DNA of 64,000 bases from Sandaracinaceae bacterium (GTDB taxonomy: Bacteria; Myxococcota_A; Polyangia; Polyangiales; Houyiibacteriaceae), in the NCBI GenBank assembly GCA_020633075.1, contig JACKEI010000002.1, positions 1-64,000 on the forward strand, read 5' to 3'. Positions 27,098 through 36,293 of this stretch are shown in pieces. How positions within the stretch are numbered: the first letter of the stretch is position 1; each line of letters opens with the position of its first letter. A program made the translations under genes and the position numbers. The notes beneath the pieces are model-generated. The model made no database searches, was not told the DNA's origin, and saw only the letters and a program-made list of their open reading frames with translations.

Positions 27098-28507
27098 ATG
27101 GAACAGACCCAGACCAACTCGTCCAAGACCCCCTCGACGCCCAGCATCGCGGAGCTGGTCGAGCGCACCCGCGAGCGCTTCGACACGGGCATGACGCGCT
27201 CGCTGCGCTGGCGCCTGGCGCAGCTCGACGGGCTCGCGCGCTTCTTGGCGGAGCGCGAGTCCGAGATCTACGACGCGCTGGCGGCCGACGTGGGCAAGCC
27301 GCGCTTCGAGGCCTATCTCGCCGAGATCGGCTACATGAAGACCGACATCGAGCACACCAAGAAGCACCTGCGCGCGTGGGCGGCTCCCGAGGAGGTCCCG
27401 ACCCCCATGGTGGTGCAGCCCGGCAAGAGCGAGATCCACAAGGACCCGCTGGGGGTCGTGCTGATCATCTCGCCGTGGAACTACCCCTTTCAGCTCATGA
27501 TGGCGCCGCTGGTGGGGGCCATCGCCGCCGGAAACTGCGCCATCCTGAAGCCCTCCGAGGTCGCGCCGGCCACGTCCGCGCTCTTCGCCAAGTTCATCCC
27601 CCGCTACGTGGACCCGGACTGCTTCCCGGTCGTCGAGGGCGGCGTGGCGGAGACCACCGATCTCCTCGCCGAGCGCTTCGACCACATCTTCTACACCGGC
27701 AACGGCACGGTGGGGCGCATCGTCATGAGCGCGGCGGCCAAGCACCTCACGCCCGTCACGTTGGAGCTGGGCGGCAAGAGCCCCGTCATCGTGGACCGCA
27801 CGGCGGATCTGGACGTGGCCGCCAAGCGCATCGTCTGGTCCAAGTTCGTGAACGCCGGCCAGACCTGCGTCGCCCCCGACTACATCCTGGTGGAAGACAG
27901 CGTGCATGACGCGCTGGTGCACCGCATGGCGGCGTACGTGCGCGAGTTCTACGGCGACAACCCGCAGAACAGCCCCGACTTCGCCCGCGTGGTCAACGGC
28001 CGCCACCACCAGCGCCTGATGAAGCTGCTGGGGGCCGGCGAGGTGGTCACGGGAGGCGTGGGCGACGAGGCCGACCGTTACCTCGCTCCGACCATCATCA
28101 AGGACGTCCCCGAGGACTCGGCCGTCATGCAGGACGAGATCTTCGGGCCCATCCTGCCGGTGCTCTCCGTCGCCAGCGTGGACGCCGCCATCGCGTTCAT
28201 CAACCGGCGTCCCAAGCCCCTCGCCCTGTACCTGTTCTCCAGCGACGAGCGCACTCAAGAGCGCGTGCTGAAGCGCACCTCGTCCGGCGGCGTGACCATC
28301 AACCACGGCTGGCTGCACCTGGGCGTGCCGGACCTGCCCTTCGGCGGCGTGGGCGAGAGCGGCATGGGCGCCTATCACGGCAAGCGCAGCTTCGACGTGT
28401 TCACCCACCAGAAGGCCGTCCTGCGCAAGGGGACCCGCGTGGACCCGCCGGTCATGTACCCGCCCTACAGCGAGTGGAAGCAGAAGCTGGTGTCGCTGCT
28501 GGCCTGA
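27098..28507 (+). CDS. Aldehyde dehydrogenase (class 3-like)
   Basis: 469 aa from ATG 27098, which has a strong AGAGGAG ribosome site. NAD(P)-dependent aldehyde dehydrogenase with SPWNYPF, general base Glu in LELGGKSP and catalytic Cys in NAGQTCVAPDY, plus EIFGPILPV and the PFGGVGESGMGAYHG motif. The sequence style (VSLLA end, PPYSEWKQK) is that of ALDH3/fatty aldehyde or coniferyl aldehyde dehydrogenases, which often act at membranes on long-chain or aromatic aldehydes. It stands alone. Confidence 0.93.
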   Translation: MEQTQTNSSKTPSTPSIAELVERTRERFDTGMTRSLRWRLAQLDGLARFLAERESEIYDALAADVGKPRFEAYLAEIGYMKTDIEHTKKHLRAWAAPEEVPTPMVVQPGKSEIHKDPLGVVLIISPWNYPFQLMMAPLVGAIAAGNCAILKPSEVAPATSALFAKFIPRYVDPDCFPVVEGGVAETTDLLAERFDHIFYTGNGTVGRIVMSAAAKHLTPVTLELGGKSPVIVDRTADLDVAAKRIVWSKFVNAGQTCVAPDYILVEDSVHDALVHRMAAYVREFYGDNPQNSPDFARVVNGRHHQRLMKLLGAGEVVTGGVGDEADRYLAPTIIKDVPEDSAVMQDEIFGPILPVLSVASVDAAIAFINRRPKPLALYLFSSDERTQERVLKRTSSGGVTINHGWLHLGVPDLPFGGVGESGMGAYHGKRSFDVFTHQKAVLRKGTRVDPPVMYPPYSEWKQKLVSLLA

Positions 28508-28525
28508 GGCCGCAGGCGCGTCCCC

Positions 28526-29881
28526 TCAGGGCTTCTTCTTGACGTCCTCGGGGGACCCGCCCACGTGCAGGTACACGCCGATGCTGGGGCGCTCCGGGCC
28601 CAGCGAAGGCCGCCGCGCTGCGCCCGCAGGCGGCGCGCTCGGGGGCTTCTGGCTCTGGCCCACCAGGGTGTCCTCGCCCTCGAAGTCCGTCTCGAGCGCG
28701 ATCTGATCCGTGGGCGCGCCCGAGTCGGGGGTGTACCCGTTGGGTTCCGCGTCGTGGTCGGCGGACGGCGGATGGTCCTCGCTCGAGAGCCCCCCGCGCA
28801 GACCGAGGCCCAGGGCGAGACCGTCAAGGTCCGTGGAGTGCGCGGAAGGGGTATCCGAGGCGCGTGCGGGGGAGTCCGAGCTGCGCTCCGGCGGGGGCGG
28901 CGCGCTGGTCCGCGTGCTGGGCAGCGAGAAGGGCGCCGACGCGTCCATGGCACGCTCCTGTCCCGGAGGGAAGGCGTCGGCCAGGTATGCGGCCACGCGC
29001 GCCGTCCCCAGCTGAATGCGCTGCGCGGCGGCGAAGCCCTCGATCTGACGCTGCAGCACGTCGGCGCTGGCCGGCCGCCCGTCGGGGTCCCGGGCCAAGA
29101 CGCCCGCCAGGATCTCGCCCAGCACGGGCGGAAAGCCCGGCCGCACGCTGCTGGCGGGGGGCGCGTCCGCGTCCATGAGGGCGCGCCGCAGCCGCTCGCC
29201 GCGCCCGTCGTAGAGCCGGGTGCCGGTGGTCATCTCGTAGAGCAGCACACCCAGCACGAACACGTCCGCGCGCCGGTCTGGCGGCTCGTGACCCAGGATC
29301 TGCTCGGGCGCCATGTAGCCCGCGGTGCCGCGCCCGTCGCTGCCTGTGGCGTCCAGCTGGTCCCGCGGCAGGGCGCAGCCGAAGTCCATGATGCGGGCTA
29401 CGCCATCTCGGCCCAGCACCACGTTCTCCGGCGCGAGGTTGCGGTGCACCATGTGGCTGAGCTTGCCCTGCGCGTTGGTGGACTCGTGCACGTGGTGCGC
29501 AGCCGCGCAGAGCTGGCTCACCACGGTCAGCGCCAGGCCCATGGGCAGCGGCGTCTGCCGCTCGCGCTCCATCTCCATCACCCACTTGAGCGTGGGCCCT
29601 GGGATGAATTCGAGGGCGATGAACCAGCTGCCCGAGCGGGGGTCCCGCTGCAGGTCGTACACGTGCGGGATGCTGCGCTGACGCAGCCGCGCCAGCAGTT
29701 GGGCCTCGCCCTGGAACGCGCGCAGGCTGCGGTCGTCGCCGACCAGCGCGTCCTTCAGACGCTTGACGAGCACGTCGCGTACGAAGCCTCCGTCGCCGTG
29801 CTGGATTGCGGCGTACGTGTCGCACAGGTCATTGTCGCCGAGCCGGCGGATGAGCTGGTAGCGGCCGAGCCTCTCTTCCAT
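28526..29881 (-). CDS. Ser/Thr protein kinase-like protein, predicted pseudokinase
   Basis: 451 aa from ATG 29881 (MEERLGRYQL). The kinase fold covers residues 8-270: Lys40 (VLVKRLK), DFG Asp166 (IMDFGCA), the GTAGYMAPEQ segment and the DVFVLGVLLYEM helix. The catalytic loop reads HRN with Asn148 where active kinases have Asp, and the Gly-rich loop (LGDNDLCDTY) has lost its glycines. A disordered, acidic, Pro/Ser-rich tail (about 300-451) follows with no membrane helix. It may bind nucleotide and act as a scaffold. Residual activity cannot be excluded. Confidence 0.85.
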   Translation of the reverse strand: MEERLGRYQLIRRLGDNDLCDTYAAIQHGDGGFVRDVLVKRLKDALVGDDRSLRAFQGEAQLLARLRQRSIPHVYDLQRDPRSGSWFIALEFIPGPTLKWVMEMERERQTPLPMGLALTVVSQLCAAAHHVHESTNAQGKLSHMVHRNLAPENVVLGRDGVARIMDFGCALPRDQLDATGSDGRGTAGYMAPEQILGHEPPDRRADVFVLGVLLYEMTTGTRLYDGRGERLRRALMDADAPPASSVRPGFPPVLGEILAGVLARDPDGRPASADVLQRQIEGFAAAQRIQLGTARVAAYLADAFPPGQERAMDASAPFSLPSTRTSAPPPPERSSDSPARASDTPSAHSTDLDGLALGLGLRGGLSSEDHPPSADHDAEPNGYTPDSGAPTDQIALETDFEGEDTLVGQSQKPPSAPPAGAARRPSLGPERPSIGVYLHVGGSPEDVKKKP

Positions 29882-30003
29882 CAGGCCGCAGGGTAGCCCT
29901 CTTTCAGACCCCGTGTAGGAGAATCGAATGGGCCTCCAGGCACAGCGCGGGGGGCGTTGGGGGCCCGTGCTGGCTGCCCTGGGCGGCCGCGCGGCGGTGG
30001 AGG

Positions 30004-31089
30004 CTAGCTCGCCTTCGGGGGGTCCGAGCGTCCCGCGCGCGGCGGGGGCAGGGTGCGCAGGCGCGCAGAGCGGTCCTGCCACTTCGCCCGCGCCATCTCG
30101 CGCATGTCCTGCACGGCGTCGGCCTCGTCCACGATCTCCATGCCGAGCACGGTCTCGATGACGTCTTCCATGGTCACCAGGCCGTCCACGCCACCGTGCT
30201 CGTCGGCCACGACCGCGATGTGCTCGCGCGAGTCCAGCAAGCGCTCGAAGAGGGCGGGGACCGGGAGGGTGTCCGGCACCACGAGGTGGTCGCGCACGAA
30301 CTCGCCTACCGTGCGCTCTTGCTCCTGCTTGGCCGCGCGCAGCAGGATCTCGTTCTTGAGGACGTAGCCGATGATGTTGTCGATGCTCCCGCGCCCGACG
30401 GGGATGCGCGAGAAGGTCATGGCCCCTGGCTTGTCCAGCACCTCCGCGAGCGTGGTGGTCTCGTCCAGCCAGAACACCACCGTGCGCGGGGTCATGATGT
30501 CGCGGGCGCGCAGGGTCCCACAGTGGATCAGGCTCCGCAGGATGCGCGACTCCGTGGGGTCGATGGTGCCGCCTGCCTCAGCCAGGCCTGCCAGCGCAGC
30601 GATCTCCGCCCGCGTGATGGCGGGCCTGGGCGCGCCACCACGCTTGATGATCTTGGTGACCATGTCACCCAGCAGCACCAGCGGCGTGAGCACCTTGATC
30701 ATGGGAGGCAGGATGAAGGCCGCGAGCGGAACGAAGCGCTGCCAGTAGACGGCCCCCAGCGTCTTCGGAACGAGCTCCGAGAAGATCAAGATGATGAGCG
30801 TGAGGAGGCTCGAGGCAATCGCCAGCGCATCCGAGCCCCAGAGACGGGCCGCCTCTGCACCCACGCCGGCGGCCCCGATGGTGTTTGCCACCGTGTTCAG
30901 GCTGAGGATGGCGGCCAAGGGCCGGTCCACGTCGTCTTTGAGCATGCGCAGCTTGGCGCCCACACGCGGGTGCGTGTCTTCGTAGTGCGCGACGAAGGTG
31001 GGCGTGACGCTCAGCAGGCACGCCTCCAGCAACGAGCAGGTAAACGAGACCGCGAGCGCGATACCAGCGTAGACGAAGAGCAGGGTCAT
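30004..31089 (-). CDS. CNNM/DUF21 and CBS-domain membrane protein
   Basis: 361 aa from ATG 31089, overlapping the ndh stop by 4 nt. The N-terminal DUF21/CNNM domain has about four hydrophobic segments (LLFVYAGIALAVSFTCSLLEA; LTLIILIFSELVPKTLG). A CBS pair follows (RARDIMTPRTVVFWLD; HIAVVADEHGGVDGLVTMEDVIE). It lacks the C-terminal CorC/HlyC domain found in longer members. The family is linked to magnesium or cobalt efflux; older names call it hemolysin-like. Confidence 0.85.
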   Translation of the reverse strand: MTLLFVYAGIALAVSFTCSLLEACLLSVTPTFVAHYEDTHPRVGAKLRMLKDDVDRPLAAILSLNTVANTIGAAGVGAEAARLWGSDALAIASSLLTLIILIFSELVPKTLGAVYWQRFVPLAAFILPPMIKVLTPLVLLGDMVTKIIKRGGAPRPAITRAEIAALAGLAEAGGTIDPTESRILRSLIHCGTLRARDIMTPRTVVFWLDETTTLAEVLDKPGAMTFSRIPVGRGSIDNIIGYVLKNEILLRAAKQEQERTVGEFVRDHLVVPDTLPVPALFERLLDSREHIAVVADEHGGVDGLVTMEDVIETVLGMEIVDEADAVQDMREMARAKWQDRSARLRTLPPPRAGRSDPPKAS

Positions 31090-32417
31090 CGGGGGGAGCT
31101 CGACGTGGGCCCCGTGGTGCCAGGGGCCGGCGCGAGCGCGTGCGGGCTGGGTAGCGCGTCTGCGCCGCGCGGCAAGTGCGTCACCAGGCGCGTGCCGCGC
31201 TTGTAGGTCACGTACGCCCACATCCACTCGAAGAGCACCATGACGCGATTGCGGAAGCCGATGAGGTAGACGATGTGCACGAAGCCCCACGCCAGCCAGG
31301 CCAACAAGCCGCTGGTGGTGAGCACGCCGGACTGCACTACGGCGCGGGAGCGCCCGATGGTAGCCATGATGCCCTTGTCCACGTAGACGAAGGGCTTGCG
31401 CGCCATGGAGCGCAGGTCGCCCCGGATGGTGCGAGCCACGTAGCGGCCTTGTTGGATGGCCACGGGTGCGAGTCCAGGCAGTGCATCCGTCGCGCCCGCA
31501 GGGATGAAGGCCGCCATGTCGCCGATGCAGAAGACGTCGGGGTGGCCGAGCACGGCGCAGTTGCCGTCCACGCGGACCTGCCCGCGGCGCGTCAGCTGAA
31601 CACCCAGGCGCTGCGCGAGGGAGACCGGCTGCACCCCCGAGGCCCACACGACCAGCGAGGCCGGGATGAGCTCGCCGTTCACGACGGCACCTGCTGCCGT
31701 GACATCCGTCACGCGCTGACCCAGGCGCAGCTCCACGCCCAGCTCGCGGAGCTGGTCCGCTGCAGAGGCGGAGAGGTCCGGACGAAAGGGGGTGAGCAGG
31801 CGCGTCGCCATCTCCACCAGGATCACGCGGATGTCGGACGAGTGAATCCGCTGGTACTCGTCGGCGAGCACCGTGCGGCCCAGCTCGCTGATGGCGCCGG
31901 CCATCTCCACGCCCGTGGGGCCGCCGCCGATCACCACGAAGGTCAGCAGGCGCTTGCGCGTCGCGTCGTCGGTCTCCTGCTCGGCGGCCTCGAACGCCAG
32001 CAACACGCGCTCGCGGATCTGGATGGCGTCGCGCAGGTTCTTGAGGCCGATGGTGTGCTGCGCCCAGTGCTCGTTGCCGAAGAAGTTGGTCTTCGCGCCC
32101 GCCGCCACCACCAGCCAGTCGTAGCGCAGCGTGGCGCCGCTGCTGAGCGTCACCTCCTTGCGTGTGAGGTCGACCCCGAGGGCCTCACCCAGCACGACCC
32201 GCGTGTTCGGCTGCCGGCCGACGACCGAGCGGATGGGCACGGCGATGGCGCCGGGGCTCAGGCCCGAGGTGGCCACCTGGTACAGCAGAGGCTGGAACAG
32301 GTGGTGGTTCTCGCGGTCTACGATGGTGATGTCCACGTCGGCGCCGTCGAGCCCGCGGGCTGCGTTGAGCCCGCCGAAGCCTCCTCCGATGATGACGACT
32401 TGCTTCCGTTGGCTCAT
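31086..32417 (-). CDS. ndh: Type II NADH dehydrogenase (NDH-2)
   Basis: 443 aa from ATG 32417 (alternative ATG 32432). FAD-binding Rossmann motif VVIIGGGFGGLNAARGL at the N-terminus, HHLFQPLLYQVAT, NAD-binding VVIGGGPTGVEMAGAI, and FCIGDMA near residue 305. A C-terminal amphipathic or membrane segment (LLAWLAWGFVHIVYLIGF) gives membrane attachment. NDH-2 passes electrons from NADH to quinone without pumping protons, so it would use the menaquinone made by the operon at 12258-23322. Confidence 0.9.
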   Translation of the reverse strand: MSQRKQVVIIGGGFGGLNAARGLDGADVDITIVDRENHHLFQPLLYQVATSGLSPGAIAVPIRSVVGRQPNTRVVLGEALGVDLTRKEVTLSSGATLRYDWLVVAAGAKTNFFGNEHWAQHTIGLKNLRDAIQIRERVLLAFEAAEQETDDATRKRLLTFVVIGGGPTGVEMAGAISELGRTVLADEYQRIHSSDIRVILVEMATRLLTPFRPDLSASAADQLRELGVELRLGQRVTDVTAAGAVVNGELIPASLVVWASGVQPVSLAQRLGVQLTRRGQVRVDGNCAVLGHPDVFCIGDMAAFIPAGATDALPGLAPVAIQQGRYVARTIRGDLRSMARKPFVYVDKGIMATIGRSRAVVQSGVLTTSGLLAWLAWGFVHIVYLIGFRNRVMVLFEWMWAYVTYKRGTRLVTHLPRGADALPSPHALAPAPGTTGPTSSSPR

Positions 32418-32551
32418 GAGCGGCCTAACCATGACGTGTTTGCCGCCGATGAGCCAGACCCCTGGGAGGCGACCGGGCGCGCAGCGGCGGACGAGGAGAG
32501 GCGTGCGCGCCAGACACGAAGTGTGATACCTATGCTCCCCGAGACGTCGAC

Positions 32552-34474
32552 ATGATGGGACCACGACAAGGGAGCTGTCCAAACTGCGGCGGCCCGATCG
32601 AATTCAAGCTCGGCTCCTCCGCTGCCTGCGTCTGTCCATGGTGTCGTCACTCCGTGGTGCGCACGGACCGAGACCTGCAGTCCATCGGGAAGGTCGCGGA
32701 CTTGGTGCCCACGGCCGCCGTCATGGCGGTGGGCGACATCGGTACGGTAGACGGCGAGGAGTTCGTCGTCGGCGGGCGCCAGCAGCTGGACCACGGGCGT
32801 GGTCCTTGGGACGAGTTCTTCGTCGAGTTCACGCAGTCGCGGCGCTGGGCGTGGGTAGCCAAGGCGCAGGGCAAGTTCTACGTGACCACGGCGCTCACAC
32901 CCAGCGCCCCGCTCCCCGCTTGGGAGCAGATGGTGCCCGGCAACCAAGGCGTGCTCGAGGGCAGCAACTGGACGGTCGCAGAGCGCGGCGCCTCGGCCCT
33001 GGTGTCTGCCGAGGGGGAGCTGCCCTTCGCGGCCAAGCCAGGAGACTCCGGACGGTACGTGGACCTCGAGGGCCCGAACGCCGCCTTCGCCACCATCGAC
33101 TACGGCGACGGCCGTGAGCCGCCCAAATTCTTCGTGGGGCGCCAAGTGGACCCCACCAAGGTGGTGCTCGTGCGCACCGCCGTGGGTCCGCGTCCGGAGC
33201 AGAAGGTCGACCTCGGCAAGCTCAAGTGCCCCAGCTGCGGCGGGCCCATGCCCATCCGCACGCCAGAGACCACCGAGCGCGCGGCCTGTCAGTTCTGCCA
33301 CGCGCTGGTGGACGTCAATCAAGGCAACCTCGCCCTGGCGGAGACGCTGCGGCAGCCCAAGATCGAGCCCCTCATCCCTCTCGGAACCGAGGGCACGTTG
33401 CGGGGCGAGCAGGTGGTGTGCATCGGCTTCATGCAGCGGGGCACCCGCTCCGACGGGGAGCTCTTCACCTGGCGCGAGTACCTCTTCCACGCGCCCGGCG
33501 GCTACCGCTGGCTCATGGAGGACAACGGCCACTTCATGTGGATCAAGCCCGTCAGCGCGGCGTCCGTCAGCGTCCAGGGCCTGAACGCGCGCCACGAGGG
33601 GCGCACCCATCGCCTGTTCTCGACGGCGCACAGCACGGTGGACTTCGTCATCGGCGAGTTCTACTGGCGGGTGCGCGTGGGCGACACGGCGGACCTCGCG
33701 GACTTCATCGACCCGCCCTACATCGTGAGCGAAGAGCGCACGGACAACGAGGTCAACTGGTCGGCGGGCGAGTACGTGGAGGGCAAGGAGCTCTGGAAGG
33801 CGCTGGCGCTGCCAGGCTCGCCGCCCAAGCCGCAGGGGGTTGGCGTGGCCCAGCCCAATCCGGTCAGGCTCGGGCTCGTGTCGGGCATCGCGCTCCTGCT
33901 CATGGTGGGCTTCTGTCTCATCGCCGCGGTGCTCGACGGGGCGACCGGGGGGCAGGTGGTCTACGAGGGGCCGCTGCCGATGCCGCCCGTCGCGGGCGAG
34001 ACCCCAGAGGGCGCCTACGCGAGCTACTCCAGCACCTTCCCGATCGGTCCGCGCACGCCCCTCGAGATTCAGGTCTCCACCACCTCGGACAACCAGTGGG
34101 TCGCGGTGGCGGGGTCGTTGGTCAATCAGAACACGGCCGACGTGATCGACTTCTTCGTCGACGCGGGCTACTACCACGGCTACTCGGAGGGTGAGTCCTG
34201 GACCGAGGGCAGCCAGAACGGGAGCATCAACATCTCGGCGCCTCCGCCGGGCAACTACTTCGTGCGCTTCGACCCAGAGTGGCAGGCCTTCCCGCAGCCG
34301 GGCGCGGCGCCCATCTTCTCGGCGCCGACGGCCACCGTGCGGGTCCTGTCCGGCAAGCGCGGCATGGGCTGCTTTTGCTGTGGCTTCATGCTCCTGCTGC
34401 TACCGTGGGGTATCAGCTTCATGCGCCGTGGCTCCTTCGAGAACCGTCGCAACCAGAACTCCAACCTCCACTAG
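32552..34474 (+). CDS. DUF4178-type protein with two zinc ribbons and a membrane segment
   Basis: 640 aa. Two zinc ribbons (CPNCGG with CPWCRH at residues 9-32; CPSCGG with CQFCH near 226-250) each come before a DUF4178-like beta-rich domain (GTVDGEEFVVGGRQQLD, WDEFFVEF; LRGEQVVCIGF, FTWREYLFH). A membrane helix (GLVSGIALLLMVGFCLIAAVL, about 448-468) divides it from a beta-rich outer domain, and a last hydrophobic segment with Cys residues (GCFCCGFMLLLLPWGISF) sits at the C-terminus. DUF4178 function is unknown. The small gene downstream follows after 9 nt. Confidence 0.75.
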   Translation: MMGPRQGSCPNCGGPIEFKLGSSAACVCPWCRHSVVRTDRDLQSIGKVADLVPTAAVMAVGDIGTVDGEEFVVGGRQQLDHGRGPWDEFFVEFTQSRRWAWVAKAQGKFYVTTALTPSAPLPAWEQMVPGNQGVLEGSNWTVAERGASALVSAEGELPFAAKPGDSGRYVDLEGPNAAFATIDYGDGREPPKFFVGRQVDPTKVVLVRTAVGPRPEQKVDLGKLKCPSCGGPMPIRTPETTERAACQFCHALVDVNQGNLALAETLRQPKIEPLIPLGTEGTLRGEQVVCIGFMQRGTRSDGELFTWREYLFHAPGGYRWLMEDNGHFMWIKPVSAASVSVQGLNARHEGRTHRLFSTAHSTVDFVIGEFYWRVRVGDTADLADFIDPPYIVSEERTDNEVNWSAGEYVEGKELWKALALPGSPPKPQGVGVAQPNPVRLGLVSGIALLLMVGFCLIAAVLDGATGGQVVYEGPLPMPPVAGETPEGAYASYSSTFPIGPRTPLEIQVSTTSDNQWVAVAGSLVNQNTADVIDFFVDAGYYHGYSEGESWTEGSQNGSINISAPPPGNYFVRFDPEWQAFPQPGAAPIFSAPTATVRVLSGKRGMGCFCCGFMLLLLPWGISFMRRGSFENRRNQNSNLH

Positions 34475-34483
34475 GCCAAGCTC

Positions 34484-34672
34484 GTGCGTCACCTGCTCTA
34501 TCCCCTGTTCGGCGCCACCGTCATCGCGGTCTACACGTACACGGCGGCCATGGGCATCGACCCGTTCGCGAGCTCCACGGAGCGTCGGACGATGCCGCCC
34601 GAGGTGCGCGCGCAGCCCGCGGGCCCGGGGGCGGCGGTGTTCTGGTACGGCGGCATGCACGGCGGCAAGTGA
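34484..34672 (+). CDS. Small membrane-anchored protein
   Basis: 62 aa from GTG 34484. One N-terminal hydrophobic helix (LLYPLFGATVIAVYTYTAAMG), then a polar tail ending FWYGGMHGGK. It follows the DUF4178 gene by 9 nt and is probably made from the same transcript. No family recognised. Confidence 0.6.
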   Translation: MRHLLYPLFGATVIAVYTYTAAMGIDPFASSTERRTMPPEVRAQPAGPGAAVFWYGGMHGGK

Positions 34673-34703
34673 GCGCCCCGCGCGCCGCTCGAGCCCAGCG
34701 TGC

Positions 34704-36152
34704 TCAGCGCGCCAGGTTGAGGTTCACGTACTCGCGCTCGTGCGTGACTTCGCGCACCACGTAGGGGGCGAGCCACTCGGGGAGCGTCGGTAGCTGGTGC
34801 GGGTCGTCGAGCTCCACCTCGGCGAGGAAGAGCTCGCGGTCGTCGAACGCGTCGATCTGCCAGAGCAGGTCTCCCTCCCGCAGCTCGTAGCGACGCTTGA
34901 CCACGCGGCGACCGTCGGTGAGCGCCCAGAGGGCCTCGAAGATGCCCTCGCTGGTGGGCTCCTCGAGCTCCACGCGCTGCACGCCCCGGCCGAGCTTGAT
35001 GGTGCGTAGGTACGTCGTGGTCTCGCCCTGCGTGACGGCGCGCACCCGCTCGTGCAGGCGCTCTCCCGGCACGTAGCCCTGACGCAGCTGCAGCAGTGCG
35101 CCAGCCTTCTTGGCCTTGGGGGGCAGCGCGTGCAGCAGGTACTTGCGCTCGATCTCGACGTCGGTCGGCGCGTTCTCGAGGGCCTGCACCAGCGGCTCCA
35201 CCCGTGAGAGCAGCTCCAGGTGGCGAGCGCCGAGCGTGGTCTTGTCGGGAGCCGGAGCCAGCTGGGCGATCTGCGAAGGATCGATCAGCGTGCTCAGCCC
35301 GGCCGCTCCGAGGACGGTCTCGATGGCGGCGGCGGTGACCTTGGGCCGCAGCGAGCGCGTCAGCGTGTGGCACACGCGCAGCGCCTTGGCGGCGTCGTCG
35401 TTCAGCGCGTCGGAGAAGTCTCCGGTGGCGCACAGCCCCAGCAGCAGACTCAAGCGGCGCGTGTGCTTGGCGGCGCGGCGCGTCTCCACCAGGGCGTTGT
35501 CCAGCGACTCGGACGCGTCGGCCAAGCAGCGGCGCAAGTGCCCCGAGAGGACGCGGTCGAAGCGCTCGACGGGAGGTGCATCGAAGTGACGCGTGATGGA
35601 CGGGTAGGCCCGCAAGACGCTCTTCGCCGCGCGCCGCGCGTCGTGTTGAGCGCGCGCGACGTCGTGCCTGCCCCGCGCGTGCTCCAGCCGCAGGTAGCCC
35701 GCCACGACGGGGGCCGTTTCCGGGCCGAGGCGCGCTTCCACCCACCCCGCCAGGTCCTCGGCGGCCGCCATGTCGGCGAGTCGTCGCTTCGCGCGAGCGA
35801 GCAGCGCGCGCGCGCGTCGATGCCGGCGCGAGGCCTGTCTGACGAGCTGCTCGTTGGCGTGGCCCGCGATGTCGTCGCCGGAGCCGACGAGCGAGCTGTG
35901 GAACAAGGAGAGCGCGTCGCGCAGCGTGACGCACGCCTCGGTGAGCGACGTCGCGGCGACACCGGACGGGTCACCGAGGCCGTCGTCCAGCGTGGTCGCG
36001 TCGCCAGCTTCGCCAGCTTCGCCTTCGGGTTCGTCGCCCGAGGGGGGCTCGTCCAGCTCGGTCGTCTGTGCCAGCACGCCGTGCGCCAGCATGCGCACGA
36101 TCAGTCGCGCGGCTTCGTGATGGGAGCGTTCGCGTAGGTCGATGGGTAACAC
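34704..36152 (-). CDS. CHAD-CYTH domain protein
   Basis: 482 aa from GTG 36152, chosen because the frame upstream is antisense to the divergent prenyltransferase gene. The N-terminal two thirds are helical with CHAD-type features (ACVTLRDALSLFHSSL; ETRRAAKHTRRLSLLLG). The C-terminal part (about 330-482) is a CYTH domain opening with the metal/phosphate motif EIERK and ending with REYVNLN. CYTH domains hydrolyse inorganic triphosphate or related substrates, and CHAD domains bind polyphosphate. The usual order is CYTH first, so this arrangement is reversed. Confidence 0.8.
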   Translation of the reverse strand: MLPIDLRERSHHEAARLIVRMLAHGVLAQTTELDEPPSGDEPEGEAGEAGDATTLDDGLGDPSGVAATSLTEACVTLRDALSLFHSSLVGSGDDIAGHANEQLVRQASRRHRRARALLARAKRRLADMAAAEDLAGWVEARLGPETAPVVAGYLRLEHARGRHDVARAQHDARRAAKSVLRAYPSITRHFDAPPVERFDRVLSGHLRRCLADASESLDNALVETRRAAKHTRRLSLLLGLCATGDFSDALNDDAAKALRVCHTLTRSLRPKVTAAAIETVLGAAGLSTLIDPSQIAQLAPAPDKTTLGARHLELLSRVEPLVQALENAPTDVEIERKYLLHALPPKAKKAGALLQLRQGYVPGERLHERVRAVTQGETTTYLRTIKLGRGVQRVELEEPTSEGIFEALWALTDGRRVVKRRYELREGDLLWQIDAFDDRELFLAEVELDDPHQLPTLPEWLAPYVVREVTHEREYVNLNLAR

Positions 36153-36293
36153 GCACCGAGAGTAGCAGCGCGCGCAGGCGGCGTCGCGTGCGCGCTGCAA
36201 CACGGAAGCGCGCGCGGCGCTGCGCACGCGCCCGGTTGCCGCTCGACGCGCGTTGCGTTGCCCGTGTCGGGAGCCCGCGCGACACTCCGGGCG

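Noticed and set aside
30372..31206. Plus-strand frames over the CNNM and NDH-2 genes
   Set aside because: The opposite strand gives clear domain matches; these are mirror frames.
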